Source: Bacteroidales bacterium UBA5433
GTDB lineage: Bacteria; Bacteroidota; Bacteroidia; Bacteroidales; UBA932
Direction: 5' to 3'
Length of the DNA stretch: 9,482 bases
Assembly: GCA_002427525.1 (NCBI GenBank)
Contig: DIRP01000016.1
Coordinates: 1-9,482, forward strand
Part shown: positions 1 to 6,633 of the stretch, piece by piece
How positions within the stretch are numbered: position 1 is the first letter of the stretch
Layout: every line of letters starts with the position of its first letter
The notes under the pieces: model-generated
What the model was told of the DNA's origin: nothing
The model's input: the letters and a program-made list of their open reading frames with translations, nothing else
Databases searched by the model: none
Made by a program: the position numbers and the translations under genes

Positions 1-1
1 C

Positions 2-43
2 TGGCGTGAGCGGGATTGTGCTGTCAGGCCATGGCGTGAGCGG
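2..43. repeat. 12-bp direct repeat at window edge
   Basis: The 12-mer TGGCGTGAGCGG occurs at 2-13 and again at 32-43, a period of 30 bp, in the non-coding stretch downstream of the deacylase gene. Only two copies are visible and the window starts 1 bp before the first, so an array could extend to the left. No coding frame or terminator hairpin with a T-run explains it. It may be chance or a remnant of a small repeat. Confidence 0.4.
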
Positions 44-65
44 ACTGCCTTCCCTGAACGGGTGT

Positions 66-590
66 TTAGCCGGGGAGTGCGTCGGTGAGTTCGGGGGAGT
101 CGATGTCCAGAAAAACGTAGGGATTGCCCAGCAGGTCCAGCAAGCGGCGGAAACTTTCCCGGCTGATGACCACGGTATAGCGGTTGTCGTTGGGATGAAA
201 ACTGATTTCGCGAACGTCTTTCAGGCCGGATTCCAAAAACAGGATCACGTGGTTTTCCGTATCGTTCAGCAGTCCGAACGGCGATACGGAACCGGGTTCT
301 ACCCCCAGATAACGCATCATGCGCTCCGGAGAAGCAAAAGTGAGTTTGCCCTGCCGCAACATCTTTTCTATCAAATGGATGGGGAGCTGCCGCTTCCAGT
401 CAAACACTACCAGGTAATGCTTGTTTCCCTTATGATTCCGGAAAAATAAATTTTTGCAATGCTGGGCATCTATGTCTTTCCAGTAGGCAATGGCCTGTTC
501 TGCCGTATGCAGGGGAGGGTGTTGGTACAATTGGTAAGGAATATTCCAGGCTTCAAGCTGTCTGAGCACGTTGTCTTTTCTGTTTTCCAT
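66..590 (-). CDS. YbaK/ProX-type aminoacyl-tRNA deacylase (prolyl-tRNA editing)
   Basis: This is a free-standing editing-domain protein of 174 aa, the usual size for ProX/PrdX proteins. The family hydrolyses mischarged aminoacyl-tRNA, classically Ala- or Cys-tRNAPro, in the cytoplasm. Visible hallmarks are HPPLHTAEQA (24-33), KNLFFRN with the conserved lysine at 46, GVEPGSVSPFGLLND (96-110), and FHPNDNRYTVVIS (131-143) near the C-terminus. The open frame extends 9 codons further upstream to a TTG. The ATG at 590 is preferred because MENRKDNVLRQL is the normal family N-terminus, and the longer form would run through the promoter box and up to the divergent gene's start codon. The substrate cannot be fixed from sequence: ProX, ProXp-ala and YbaK share the fold. 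The gene is divergent from the acetyltransferase. Confidence 0.9.
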   Translation of the reverse strand: MENRKDNVLRQLEAWNIPYQLYQHPPLHTAEQAIAYWKDIDAQHCKNLFFRNHKGNKHYLVVFDWKRQLPIHLIEKMLRQGKLTFASPERMMRYLGVEPGSVSPFGLLNDTENHVILFLESGLKDVREISFHPNDNRYTVVISRESFRRLLDLLGNPYVFLDIDSPELTDALPG

Positions 591-594
591 GGTG

Positions 595-602
595 CAAAAA
601 TA
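595..602 (-). promoter_or_regulatory. Bacteroides-type -7 box for the deacylase gene
   Basis: Read on the minus strand this is TATTTTTG, a perfect match to the TAnnTTTG consensus. It ends 4 nt before the ATG at 590, so transcription would begin at or very near the start codon. No clear TTTG -33 element lies 19-21 nt upstream. Confidence 0.5.
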
Positions 603-604
603 CG

Positions 605-612
605 TATATTTG
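605..612 (+). promoter_or_regulatory. Bacteroides-type -7 box for the acetyltransferase gene
   Basis: TATATTTG matches TAnnTTTG perfectly and ends 4 nt before the ATG at 617. It lies back to back with the deacylase -7 box, separated by only 2 bp. A good -33 element is not visible. The spacing predicts an mRNA with almost no 5' leader. Confidence 0.5.
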
Positions 613-616
613 TCCA

Positions 617-1069
617 ATGATCATAAGAAAAGCTGTTTTACAGGATGCCGAAACCCTGGCCCGCAACCAGGTAGCTATGGCCCGCGAATCGGAAGGGCTG
701 GAACTAGATTATGCAACCGTACTCAAAGGAACGCTGGCGTACCTTACCGACCAAACGCTCGGTACGGCTTACGTAGCTTTAGTTGACAACCAGCCGGCCG
801 GCTCGCTGCTGGTCACTCCCGAGTGGAGCGATTGGAGGAACGCGTGGGTGTGGTGGATTCAAAGCGTATATGTATTGCCCGATTACCGCGGAAAGGGTAT
901 TTATAAAGCCCTCTATGCTCATTTGCAGCAACTTGTCCGGGAGTCTGACCGGGTACGGGGCATCCGTTTGTATGTGGACAAAAACAATATGCCGGCGCGC
1001 AATGTGTATACCCGGCTGGGTATGACCGACGAGCATTACGTGACGTATGAGTGGATGAAAGATCAATAA
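617..1069 (+). CDS. GNAT-family N-acetyltransferase
   Basis: This 150-aa protein is a complete single GNAT domain, which transfers an acetyl group from acetyl-CoA to an amine. The start MIIRKAVLQDAE is the typical first beta strand and helix of the family. Motif A is in VYVLPDYRGKGIYKAL (84-99), with the acetyl-CoA pyrophosphate-binding R-G-K-G-I-Y at 91-96. The end, GIRLYVDKNNMPARNVYTRLGM, is the usual motif B region. The substrate is unknown. No SD sequence precedes the ATG, but a -7 box sits just upstream. The 3' end overlaps the convergent TonB-dependent receptor gene by 7 nt. Neighbours suggest no pathway. Confidence 0.9.
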   Translation: MIIRKAVLQDAETLARNQVAMARESEGLELDYATVLKGTLAYLTDQTLGTAYVALVDNQPAGSLLVTPEWSDWRNAWVWWIQSVYVLPDYRGKGIYKALYAHLQQLVRESDRVRGIRLYVDKNNMPARNVYTRLGMTDEHYVTYEWMKDQ

Positions 1070-3078
1070 AACAGCGGTACAATTCCTAAAGAAAGGGTGT
1101 AGTTGATACCCGGCATGGGCCGGGCCAGAACCGATTCGTACTCTTCGTTAAAGACGTTGCGTACGATGGCTTTTATGTGCAAAATCACATGAGGCAGCAC
1201 CATCTTTTTTTCCAGGGCCACGTCGTTCATAAAATAAGGCCCCAGCTCGTGCAACAGGGGGTTCTGCCACCCGTCCAGTGTGGTAAGCCGTTTGCTGTAG
1301 TACGTCCAGTCGTAGGTGAGTGTCCAGTCTTTCCACAGCAGGCGCGCCGTAAGGGCACCGGAAAACTGGGGGATGTAGGGCAGTTGTTTTCCCTCGGACA
1401 AGGACCGGGTCCAGGCGAAGTTGCCCTCGGCCTGTGTTTTCCATTGGCTGTTCCACCGGACGTCCAGCGAGCCGGTAGCCTCGGCCCCGTAACTTTCTAC
1501 CAGCCATACGTTTTGGGGAGACCAGAAGCCTTTGTGGGTGGGCATCCAGACAATCCAGTTGGAAATTCTGGAATAAAAACCTCCCGCCGAGCCTTTCCAG
1601 CTCACGTGGCTGCCGGAATGTGAAAAAGAAAGGCCCCCGTCAAAAGAAAGGCCGTGCTCCGGTTCCAGCAGGGGGTTGCCTCCCGGCATAAAATAGAGGT
1701 CGTTGAGTGTGGGGTAGCGGTAATTGCGTGTGGCCGACATTTTTACCAGCACATTTCCTTTGCGCGAAATCAAAAACTCGGCAAAGAACGAGGGGATGGG
1801 CGGCGTGGCCTTTTTCCCGTACACATCTTCACGCAGGGTGAGCGAAAGTCCCAGCCTTTCCACCGGACGGTACCGCGCAGCCACAAAAGCCGAGGCCTCT
1901 GCCCGGGCCTGCTGGTAACCAAGCACGGCTTCTTCGCCTTCCACAGAAATGACGGCAAGGTCCATGCTTTTTACCAGGTGCTGGTTCAGGCTTACGTTCC
2001 CCGACAACATCCATTTGCCTACGTGGTATTCCGTTTCTGTACGTAAGAAAAAAGAATGGGTGTTGCTTTGCGAGTGTACCATATTGGCCCAGCTGTCGTC
2101 ACCCAGGCGGCGCATGTATTCATACAACATGTCTGAATATACATACCCTGCAGAGGCTTCCCATTTGCTGTTCTCCTGCAGCTTGCGCCATTGCACCACG
2201 CCGCGGAAAGTGTCTTCTGTCTGGTTGTTTTTTACCGTTTGGTTGTCTTTGTAATCTACGTTCAAAAAAGGAATGCCCCTGTCTGTGCGGGCGTACCAGG
2301 CCCGTACATCCCACAGCCCGCCGTGCGTTCCTTTTATTTGGAATTCCTGCAATATATGGAGGTCCCGGAAATGGCCGTTTTTGTTTTTTTCAACCGGGTA
2401 GGTAAAGCCTGTAACGTTGCCTTCTTCATCGTATGAAAAATCCTTTTTTCTGTAATTGGTATAGGAGTACTCGTTTTTTGACGAGGCTCCGTACACGCGC
2501 GTAGAAGTGCTCCAGCGGGGGGCGGTGTAGGCAAGACGCAAAAAGGAATCGAACGTAAGAAAACTGCCGACCCCCTGGTTGTATTGCAGGGAAAAGCCGT
2601 TTTCCAGGGGTTGGGCTGTGGCCAGGGTCACGGCGCCTCCCAGGCTGCCGGAACTGACCGAGGTGGCACCCGGCCCGTGATACACCTGTACACGGTCTAT
2701 GAAAAAAGCCGGAATGGTAGAAAAATCGACCATCCCCAGCATGGGGGAATTGATGGGGATGCCGTTCCAGGTCACTTGCGTATGAGAAGGCGAGGTGCCT
2801 CGTACCGAGGCGGTGGAAAGCGTCGCCCTGCCGTACGATTTGATAAACAAGGTGCTGTTTTGCCCCAGGACTTGCGCCAGGGACCCCGTTACGTCGCTGC
2901 GCAAAGCCACGGAATCCAGCACGGTCTTCTGCATGCCCTGGTCGCGCAGCAAAGCCTGCGCCGATACGGTGATGGCCTGCAGCTGCCGGGCAGGCAGGGT
3001 GTCGCGCGAAGGCTGATCGGTCGTTTGCGGGTGCGGTGCCAATGCGGCACAGAGCAGAAAAATCAGAACCCCTTTCAT
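1063..3078 (-). CDS. btuB: BtuB-type TonB-dependent outer-membrane corrinoid receptor
   Basis: This 671-aa outer-membrane transporter has a signal peptide (about 1-14, MKGVLIFLLCAALA). A short TonB-box-like segment, LQAITVSA (33-40), follows, then a plug domain (about 50-155) with VRGTSPSHTQVTWNGIPIN (92-110) and the RVQVYHGPGATSVSSGSLGGAV segment. The rest is a 22-stranded-barrel type region ending in an aromatic residue (SLGIVPLFY). The near-C-terminal NVFNEEYESVLARPMPGINY is a standard TonB-receptor motif. There is no N-terminal carboxypeptidase-regulatory-like domain, which sets it apart from SusC-type receptors and fits the compact BtuB group. Assignment to corrinoid uptake rests mainly on context: it is the last gene of a cobalamin-riboswitch operon and follows a BtuG-like gene. 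Its ATG overlaps the upstream stop by 4 nt (ATGA). No terminator is seen after it. Confidence 0.85.
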   Translation of the reverse strand: MKGVLIFLLCAALAPHPQTTDQPSRDTLPARQLQAITVSAQALLRDQGMQKTVLDSVALRSDVTGSLAQVLGQNSTLFIKSYGRATLSTASVRGTSPSHTQVTWNGIPINSPMLGMVDFSTIPAFFIDRVQVYHGPGATSVSSGSLGGAVTLATAQPLENGFSLQYNQGVGSFLTFDSFLRLAYTAPRWSTSTRVYGASSKNEYSYTNYRKKDFSYDEEGNVTGFTYPVEKNKNGHFRDLHILQEFQIKGTHGGLWDVRAWYARTDRGIPFLNVDYKDNQTVKNNQTEDTFRGVVQWRKLQENSKWEASAGYVYSDMLYEYMRRLGDDSWANMVHSQSNTHSFFLRTETEYHVGKWMLSGNVSLNQHLVKSMDLAVISVEGEEAVLGYQQARAEASAFVAARYRPVERLGLSLTLREDVYGKKATPPIPSFFAEFLISRKGNVLVKMSATRNYRYPTLNDLYFMPGGNPLLEPEHGLSFDGGLSFSHSGSHVSWKGSAGGFYSRISNWIVWMPTHKGFWSPQNVWLVESYGAEATGSLDVRWNSQWKTQAEGNFAWTRSLSEGKQLPYIPQFSGALTARLLWKDWTLTYDWTYYSKRLTTLDGWQNPLLHELGPYFMNDVALEKKMVLPHVILHIKAIVRNVFNEEYESVLARPMPGINYTLSLGIVPLFY

Positions 3079-4532
3079 TTGAGCAGGTTGTAGTCGCAGA
3101 TTTTTGTGACTTCCGTGGAAATTTCTCCCAGCCAGCCGGCTTTTGCGTTTACGGCCGTTTGTACCTTCACAAAGTCTATAAAATCCAGGCGGATGGGTTG
3201 TCCGTCTGCCGTAACAGCATCGGATATACGGAAAAGAGACTGGTCTGAGTTGTCCACGTACCCCCAGTCAAAAGGAGGGCTCATCCAGGTGCCGTTCGAC
3301 TGAAGGTAGCTGCGCGATTCCAGGCGTGTTCCCGTGAGCGTGTAACTGTCTGCTGAAATCCATTGGGGATAGTAGCTGTCTTGCGCATGAAACATTCCCA
3401 GGTAATCTACAGACCCCTGGTTGCCTTTGTTGTCTGTCCAGTACACCGGTTTGCCCGGTTCCCGGGGTTTGAAGTATGTAACGGAATATTCATACAAGGT
3501 GCTGCTGCTGCCGTGCTCGCTGCCTTTCAGCTGGTACCAGGTATCGTCGGGCAGGCCGTTTCCGTTACTGTCTTGCATCACCCAGACAATGCCGGGCTCC
3601 GCAGAATTTTCGTGGGCATTGCCGGCAATCAGCAAATTGTATTCCCCGTCGTTTACTACGCTGTGGTCAAAACCGGCAACAAGGTACCCGCCATAAGCTC
3701 CCAGAGAAACAAAAGAACCTTCTTTTAAACGTTTTTGGGCGTACTGTATGGCTTTTTCAGGGGTGTTTTCACCGGAAAATCCGGCCATGTCTTTGTCGTT
3801 GATAAATTGGCCGGGTGCCGGGGTGTAGTCAAAAATTTCGCTCCAGTCGGCAGCACTTTGGGGGTCTGCCGGTCTGAAATACTTATCCGAGGGAGGGTCG
3901 GTGTCCGGATCTTCTTCCGGGGGTATATCTTCGGAATTTATTACGTGTACGGCAAAGAGCAGCTCGTCACTCCCGTCTTCGTTCTCTGCCAGCAGGCTTA
4001 CTATGTAGGTACCGGCCGTTTCTTTATAGAAAATGCAAGTGCGCTCCCTTCCTGCTTCTTGTCCGTCTATTTCCCATAAAAGCCGTGTGTTTTCTTCTTG
4101 CTCAATAGCAGGGTTCAGCAGCAACGTATCGCCCGTGGCCACGGTAAAACCATCCGCAGGTACCGCCAGAAAAATTACCGGAGGTGTTTTGTCAAAAACG
4201 TGCAGGGTTACAGGGCGTTCTACAGAAACATTTTCCCGGATTACTCTAAAAGTCAGCCCAAACGTACCCGGCTCTACGGCCCGGAACTCGTACGTTTTGT
4301 AGGTTCCCACCGTTTGTCCGTCCATCAGCCATTGGTATTGGGCGTCTGTATCGTACAAAACTATGGGGGACAGGACAAGAGAAGTACCCACTTTCAGGCT
4401 GTAGCTTCCGTCCGGGTTATCCCACTGAATGACAGGTGCCGGCTCCAGGTAAATAATCCTTCCTTCGTTGCAACTGCTCAGGAGCAACATACCGGTAAGC
4501 AGCCAGGTACCAAATAGTAAGACCTTTTTCAT
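3075..4532 (-). CDS. PKD-domain surface lipoprotein of the B12 operon
   Basis: This is a 485-aa predicted lipoprotein with lipobox LLSSC (Cys21). Two Ig/PKD-like beta domains follow at about 32-113 and 117-199; the second has AGTYIVSLLAENEDGSDELLF. An acidic, proline-rich linker (PPEEDPDTDPPSD, 204-216) leads to a C-terminal domain (about 220-485) that I cannot name. That domain contains DSNGNGLPDDTW (321-332), a calcium-loop-like spacing of acidic and Asn residues, and is rich in Trp and Tyr. A frame extending to a TTG 9 nt upstream exists, but the ATG at 4532 is chosen because it forms an ATGA overlap with the btuG-like stop. Similar lipoproteins occur in Bacteroidetes B12 loci, and one group (BtuH) is known to bind cobalamin. 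Whether this protein belongs to it is unproven. Likely role, by inference: extracellular corrinoid capture or receptor accessory. Confidence 0.75.
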   Translation of the reverse strand: MKKVLLFGTWLLTGMLLLSSCNEGRIIYLEPAPVIQWDNPDGSYSLKVGTSLVLSPIVLYDTDAQYQWLMDGQTVGTYKTYEFRAVEPGTFGLTFRVIRENVSVERPVTLHVFDKTPPVIFLAVPADGFTVATGDTLLLNPAIEQEENTRLLWEIDGQEAGRERTCIFYKETAGTYIVSLLAENEDGSDELLFAVHVINSEDIPPEEDPDTDPPSDKYFRPADPQSAADWSEIFDYTPAPGQFINDKDMAGFSGENTPEKAIQYAQKRLKEGSFVSLGAYGGYLVAGFDHSVVNDGEYNLLIAGNAHENSAEPGIVWVMQDSNGNGLPDDTWYQLKGSEHGSSSTLYEYSVTYFKPREPGKPVYWTDNKGNQGSVDYLGMFHAQDSYYPQWISADSYTLTGTRLESRSYLQSNGTWMSPPFDWGYVDNSDQSLFRISDAVTADGQPIRLDFIDFVKVQTAVNAKAGWLGEISTEVTKICDYNLLK

Positions 4533-5557
4533 TTGAAACAAAAAAATCCGGGATTCACACCCGTAGTTAATGTATCCAAAGGCACCCCCCGGGCATTGTA
4601 ACGGTACACTTTTCCCATTTGCATGTAATCGAGCGCATCGGAAATATACACATCAGACGTAACGGGATCGGCAGCCAGCCCGTACGGGAGGCTTCCCTGC
4701 CGGCTGAGGAACGGACGGGACGGGGCCTGCTTATCCTCAATGGGCATGCGCCACAGGTCTTTATCCATGTAATATAAAGTGTCTTTGGTTCCGTTCAGGG
4801 CTATGTACGTTTGGTATCCTTCTGTGCTGACAGGCAATTGCAAGGTTACTTTTTTTTCTAACGGGTCTATGCGTAACACACCTCCCTGGACGGCACACCA
4901 CAACATGCCGGCGGCATCTGCCAGAAGTTGCGATGGTTGGTGTCCTACAGGAAGCGAGTCCACTATGCGGTCAGTTCGCGAGTCTATAACCAGCAGGTAA
5001 TTGTCGTACGACCAGCAGGTGACAAACACCAGGTGGTCCCGCTGAGCCATAACCTCTGTGGATTTATGACCCGGGGTGGGGATAGAACCGGTAATTTGCA
5101 ATGAGCCGGGGTCCACTATGGAAATTTTTTCTGCATACAGGTCTGTGATGTACGCTTTGGTATCGTCTATAAAATGTATGTAGCGGGGCGATACCAGGCC
5201 CGTTATGCTGCCTTTCAGCCGGAACGTCTGTGGGTCTATCACAAACACCACTCCGGAATTGTTGACTACCAGGTACGCTTTGTCTTTATACAAGGTCATG
5301 GACTGGGCCACATCGCCCAGGTTGATGCCGTTAGCCCGCAGAAATACATTGTTTTCCATTTTTTTGGAACCCGGTATGTAGTAACTTAACGAGGCATTGG
5401 CGTACATGAAGTTGCCCTGGTTTATTATAAACACACCTTCTCCGGACGGGCCCCCGGAAAAATCTTCCGTTGCGGGCGGTCCGTACTTCATGCATCCCGT
5501 GGCTGTAAAAAGCCACAGGATGGCAGGCAGCAGGCAGAGAAGGTGTGCTGGTTTCAC
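4529..5557 (-). CDS. btuG: BtuG-like beta-propeller corrinoid-binding lipoprotein
   Basis: This 342-aa lipoprotein has lipobox TATGC (Cys22). The mature part begins with FIINQGNFMYANASLSYY (43-60), the N-terminal motif of the DUF5074/BtuG group. Propeller-blade repeats follow: VFVIDPQTFRLKGSI (104-118), ISIVDPGSLQITGSI (145-159), LLVIDSRTDRIVDSLPVG (188-205) and VLRIDPLEKKVTLQL (227-241), with GKVYRYNARGVPLDTL near the end. In Bacteroides, BtuG is a surface propeller that captures cobalamin with very high affinity and sits as a lid on BtuB. Here the receptor gene is two genes downstream in the same operon. The start is GTG, overlapping the preceding TGA as GTGA. An ATGA overlap links it to the next gene. 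A different YncE-type propeller function is possible but unlikely in this operon. Confidence 0.85.
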   Translation of the reverse strand: MKPAHLLCLLPAILWLFTATGCMKYGPPATEDFSGGPSGEGVFIINQGNFMYANASLSYYIPGSKKMENNVFLRANGINLGDVAQSMTLYKDKAYLVVNNSGVVFVIDPQTFRLKGSITGLVSPRYIHFIDDTKAYITDLYAEKISIVDPGSLQITGSIPTPGHKSTEVMAQRDHLVFVTCWSYDNYLLVIDSRTDRIVDSLPVGHQPSQLLADAAGMLWCAVQGGVLRIDPLEKKVTLQLPVSTEGYQTYIALNGTKDTLYYMDKDLWRMPIEDKQAPSRPFLSRQGSLPYGLAADPVTSDVYISDALDYMQMGKVYRYNARGVPLDTLTTGVNPGFFCFK

Positions 5558-6348
5558 AATACGAAAAACTCCGATATAATGAAGTTATCCATGCAAAAAT
5601 ACGCCGGGGTATTCATGCCCCAACTTCCTGTATCTGAGCTTTCCAAAGAAAAAGTAATTTTGTTCACACGTCCTAATTGAATAAGGTCCACTTTTTGCCA
5701 GGAGGTTACAACGCCCGGTGACGAAGGCGTACGGAAATCTGCCAGGTAGCATTCTACCGTACCGGTAGTCTGGCCTTCTTTGCCGTAACCGGTAAAGGTG
5801 AGCTTAAACCAGTCTTTGTCTTCGTAAGAAAATGCTTTGGAAAACGAATCGCCCTGGAGCATGGCAAGAGCCGTATAGGTACTGTTGGCTACAAATACGG
5901 TATGGAAGATCATTTCTGTGGTGGGGTCTTTAAAATATGCAGAGGATTCTCCTCCCGCTGTGTACACCAGGGCAAATGTTGCGGAACCTTCGTGGCCGCC
6001 TTTGCCCGTTTTGGAGTCTTGGTAATACACGCTGCATTGGTTCAAATACCCGGAAGCTTCGGTATCGTTCTGTTGGGACAGGACAGTCCCGTCCCAGGTA
6101 GTAAACTCGTACCCGTCATAGTTTTGCGATGTGAAGTTGTACTCAAACGTAAGTCCTGTCTCGGCGTGCTCGTAGGGAACGTAGCTGCCGTCGTACAAGT
6201 TGTCACCGTAAGCAGAATTGGCAAGCGAGGTTGCGTCAGCCTGTTCAAACGTAATAACAAAGGGTTCCGGTTCTCCGGGCCGGCAAGGGGTACACTGTAC
6301 CAGAAGTGCAGAAAGGCATAGTGTGCCTAAAATAATTTTGTATTTCAT
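5554..6348 (-). CDS. DUF4465 lipoprotein, first gene of the B12 operon
   Basis: This 264-aa protein has a signal sequence ending in LLVQC (Cys19), a lipobox with an unusual Gln at -1. The mature part is a single DUF4465 domain. Family hallmarks are a VITFEQ opening strand, a GYEFTTWDGT segment (79-88), the YLNQCSVYYQ segment (101-110), FVANSTYTALAMLQGDSFSK (152-171), DWFKLTFTGYG, TGTVECYLADFR, WQKVDLIQLG, and the C-terminal SSDTGSWGMNTPAYFCMDNF (237-256). DUF4465 proteins recur in corrinoid-riboswitch loci of Bacteroidetes. The fold is a beta-sandwich resembling carbohydrate- or ligand-binding modules. As the promoter-proximal gene under the riboswitch it is a strong candidate for surface corrinoid binding, but that role is inferred. 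Cys105 and Cys200, among other cysteines, could form disulfides. No Shine-Dalgarno sequence lies at normal spacing before its ATG. Confidence 0.85.
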   Translation of the reverse strand: MKYKIILGTLCLSALLVQCTPCRPGEPEPFVITFEQADATSLANSAYGDNLYDGSYVPYEHAETGLTFEYNFTSQNYDGYEFTTWDGTVLSQQNDTEASGYLNQCSVYYQDSKTGKGGHEGSATFALVYTAGGESSAYFKDPTTEMIFHTVFVANSTYTALAMLQGDSFSKAFSYEDKDWFKLTFTGYGKEGQTTGTVECYLADFRTPSSPGVVTSWQKVDLIQLGRVNKITFSLESSDTGSWGMNTPAYFCMDNFIISEFFVL

Positions 6349-6365
6349 AATTGAGAAAATTAGTT

Positions 6366-6572
6366 AGTTCTCCGCTAGTTGTACAACGGCAGGTCTTCTG
6401 ACTTATCCCTGTTTTTGTCGCCTTCCCGGCTTTAGGCAGCTAGTGGCATTGAAGGACAAAAACGTTGGAACATACGTTCCGGGAATTACAGCAGCGGGAA
6501 CTGTTGCCGATTTGCACGGCATTCCCTTTTAATCTTTGGGGCCGTTTTCAGGCCTTTCAGAACCGATGTGCT
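6366..6572 (-). promoter_or_regulatory. Cobalamin riboswitch (RF00174-type)
   Basis: Read on the minus strand this has the full cobalamin aptamer signature: GGTTC (6564-6560), a P3 hairpin closed by GGCC/GGCC, GGGAATGCCGTGCAAATCGG, CAGTTCCCGCTGCTGTAA, GCCACT, GGGAAGGC, and the B12 box AGTCAGAAGACCTGCC (6403-6388). A 9-bp stem GTTTTTGTC/GACAAAAAC (6463-6455 with 6419-6411) and a small GGAAC/GTTCC hairpin fit peripheral helices. The L5 bases CCGCT (6497-6493) are exactly complementary to AGCGG (6376-6372) after the B12 box, the expected L5-L13 kissing contact. Only about 20 nt separate that loop from the ATG of the DUF4465 gene, with no terminator between, so control is probably at translation initiation. 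The precise 5' and 3' limits are approximate. Confidence 0.95.
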
Positions 6573-6573
6573 G

Positions 6574-6581
6574 CAAATATA
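6574..6581 (-). promoter_or_regulatory. -7 box of the B12 operon promoter
   Basis: On the minus strand this reads TATATTTG, a perfect TAnnTTTG. It lies about 10 nt upstream of the first conserved aptamer base block, so the transcript would start essentially at the riboswitch 5' end. This placement supports both calls. A TTTG -33 element at the right spacing is not evident. Confidence 0.55.
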
Positions 6582-6604
6582 GAACGTTTGGCTGAATATT
6601 GTAT

Positions 6605-6612
6605 TATTTTTG
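6605..6612 (+). promoter_or_regulatory. -7 box for the esterase/Gate operon
   Basis: TATTTTTG matches TAnnTTTG and lies 21 nt upstream of the esterase ATG. The upstream TTTG at 6587-6590 is only 14 nt away, shorter than the usual 19-21 nt, so the -33 element is doubtful. The upstream half of this promoter would overlap the divergent B12-operon promoter. Confidence 0.45.
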
Positions 6613-6633
6613 TAGACAAAACACCTGTTATTT

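Noticed and set aside
591..617. TTG start adding nine residues to the deacylase
   Set aside because: It would encode through the -7 box and abut the divergent start codon; the family N-terminus begins at the ATG.
2584..3093. 169-aa plus-strand frame
   Set aside because: Lies antisense to the receptor plug domain, whose own frame has clear family motifs.
4533..4541. TTG start adding three residues to the PKD lipoprotein
   Set aside because: The ATG at 4532 gives the usual lipoprotein N-terminus and the same ATGA overlap pattern as its neighbour.
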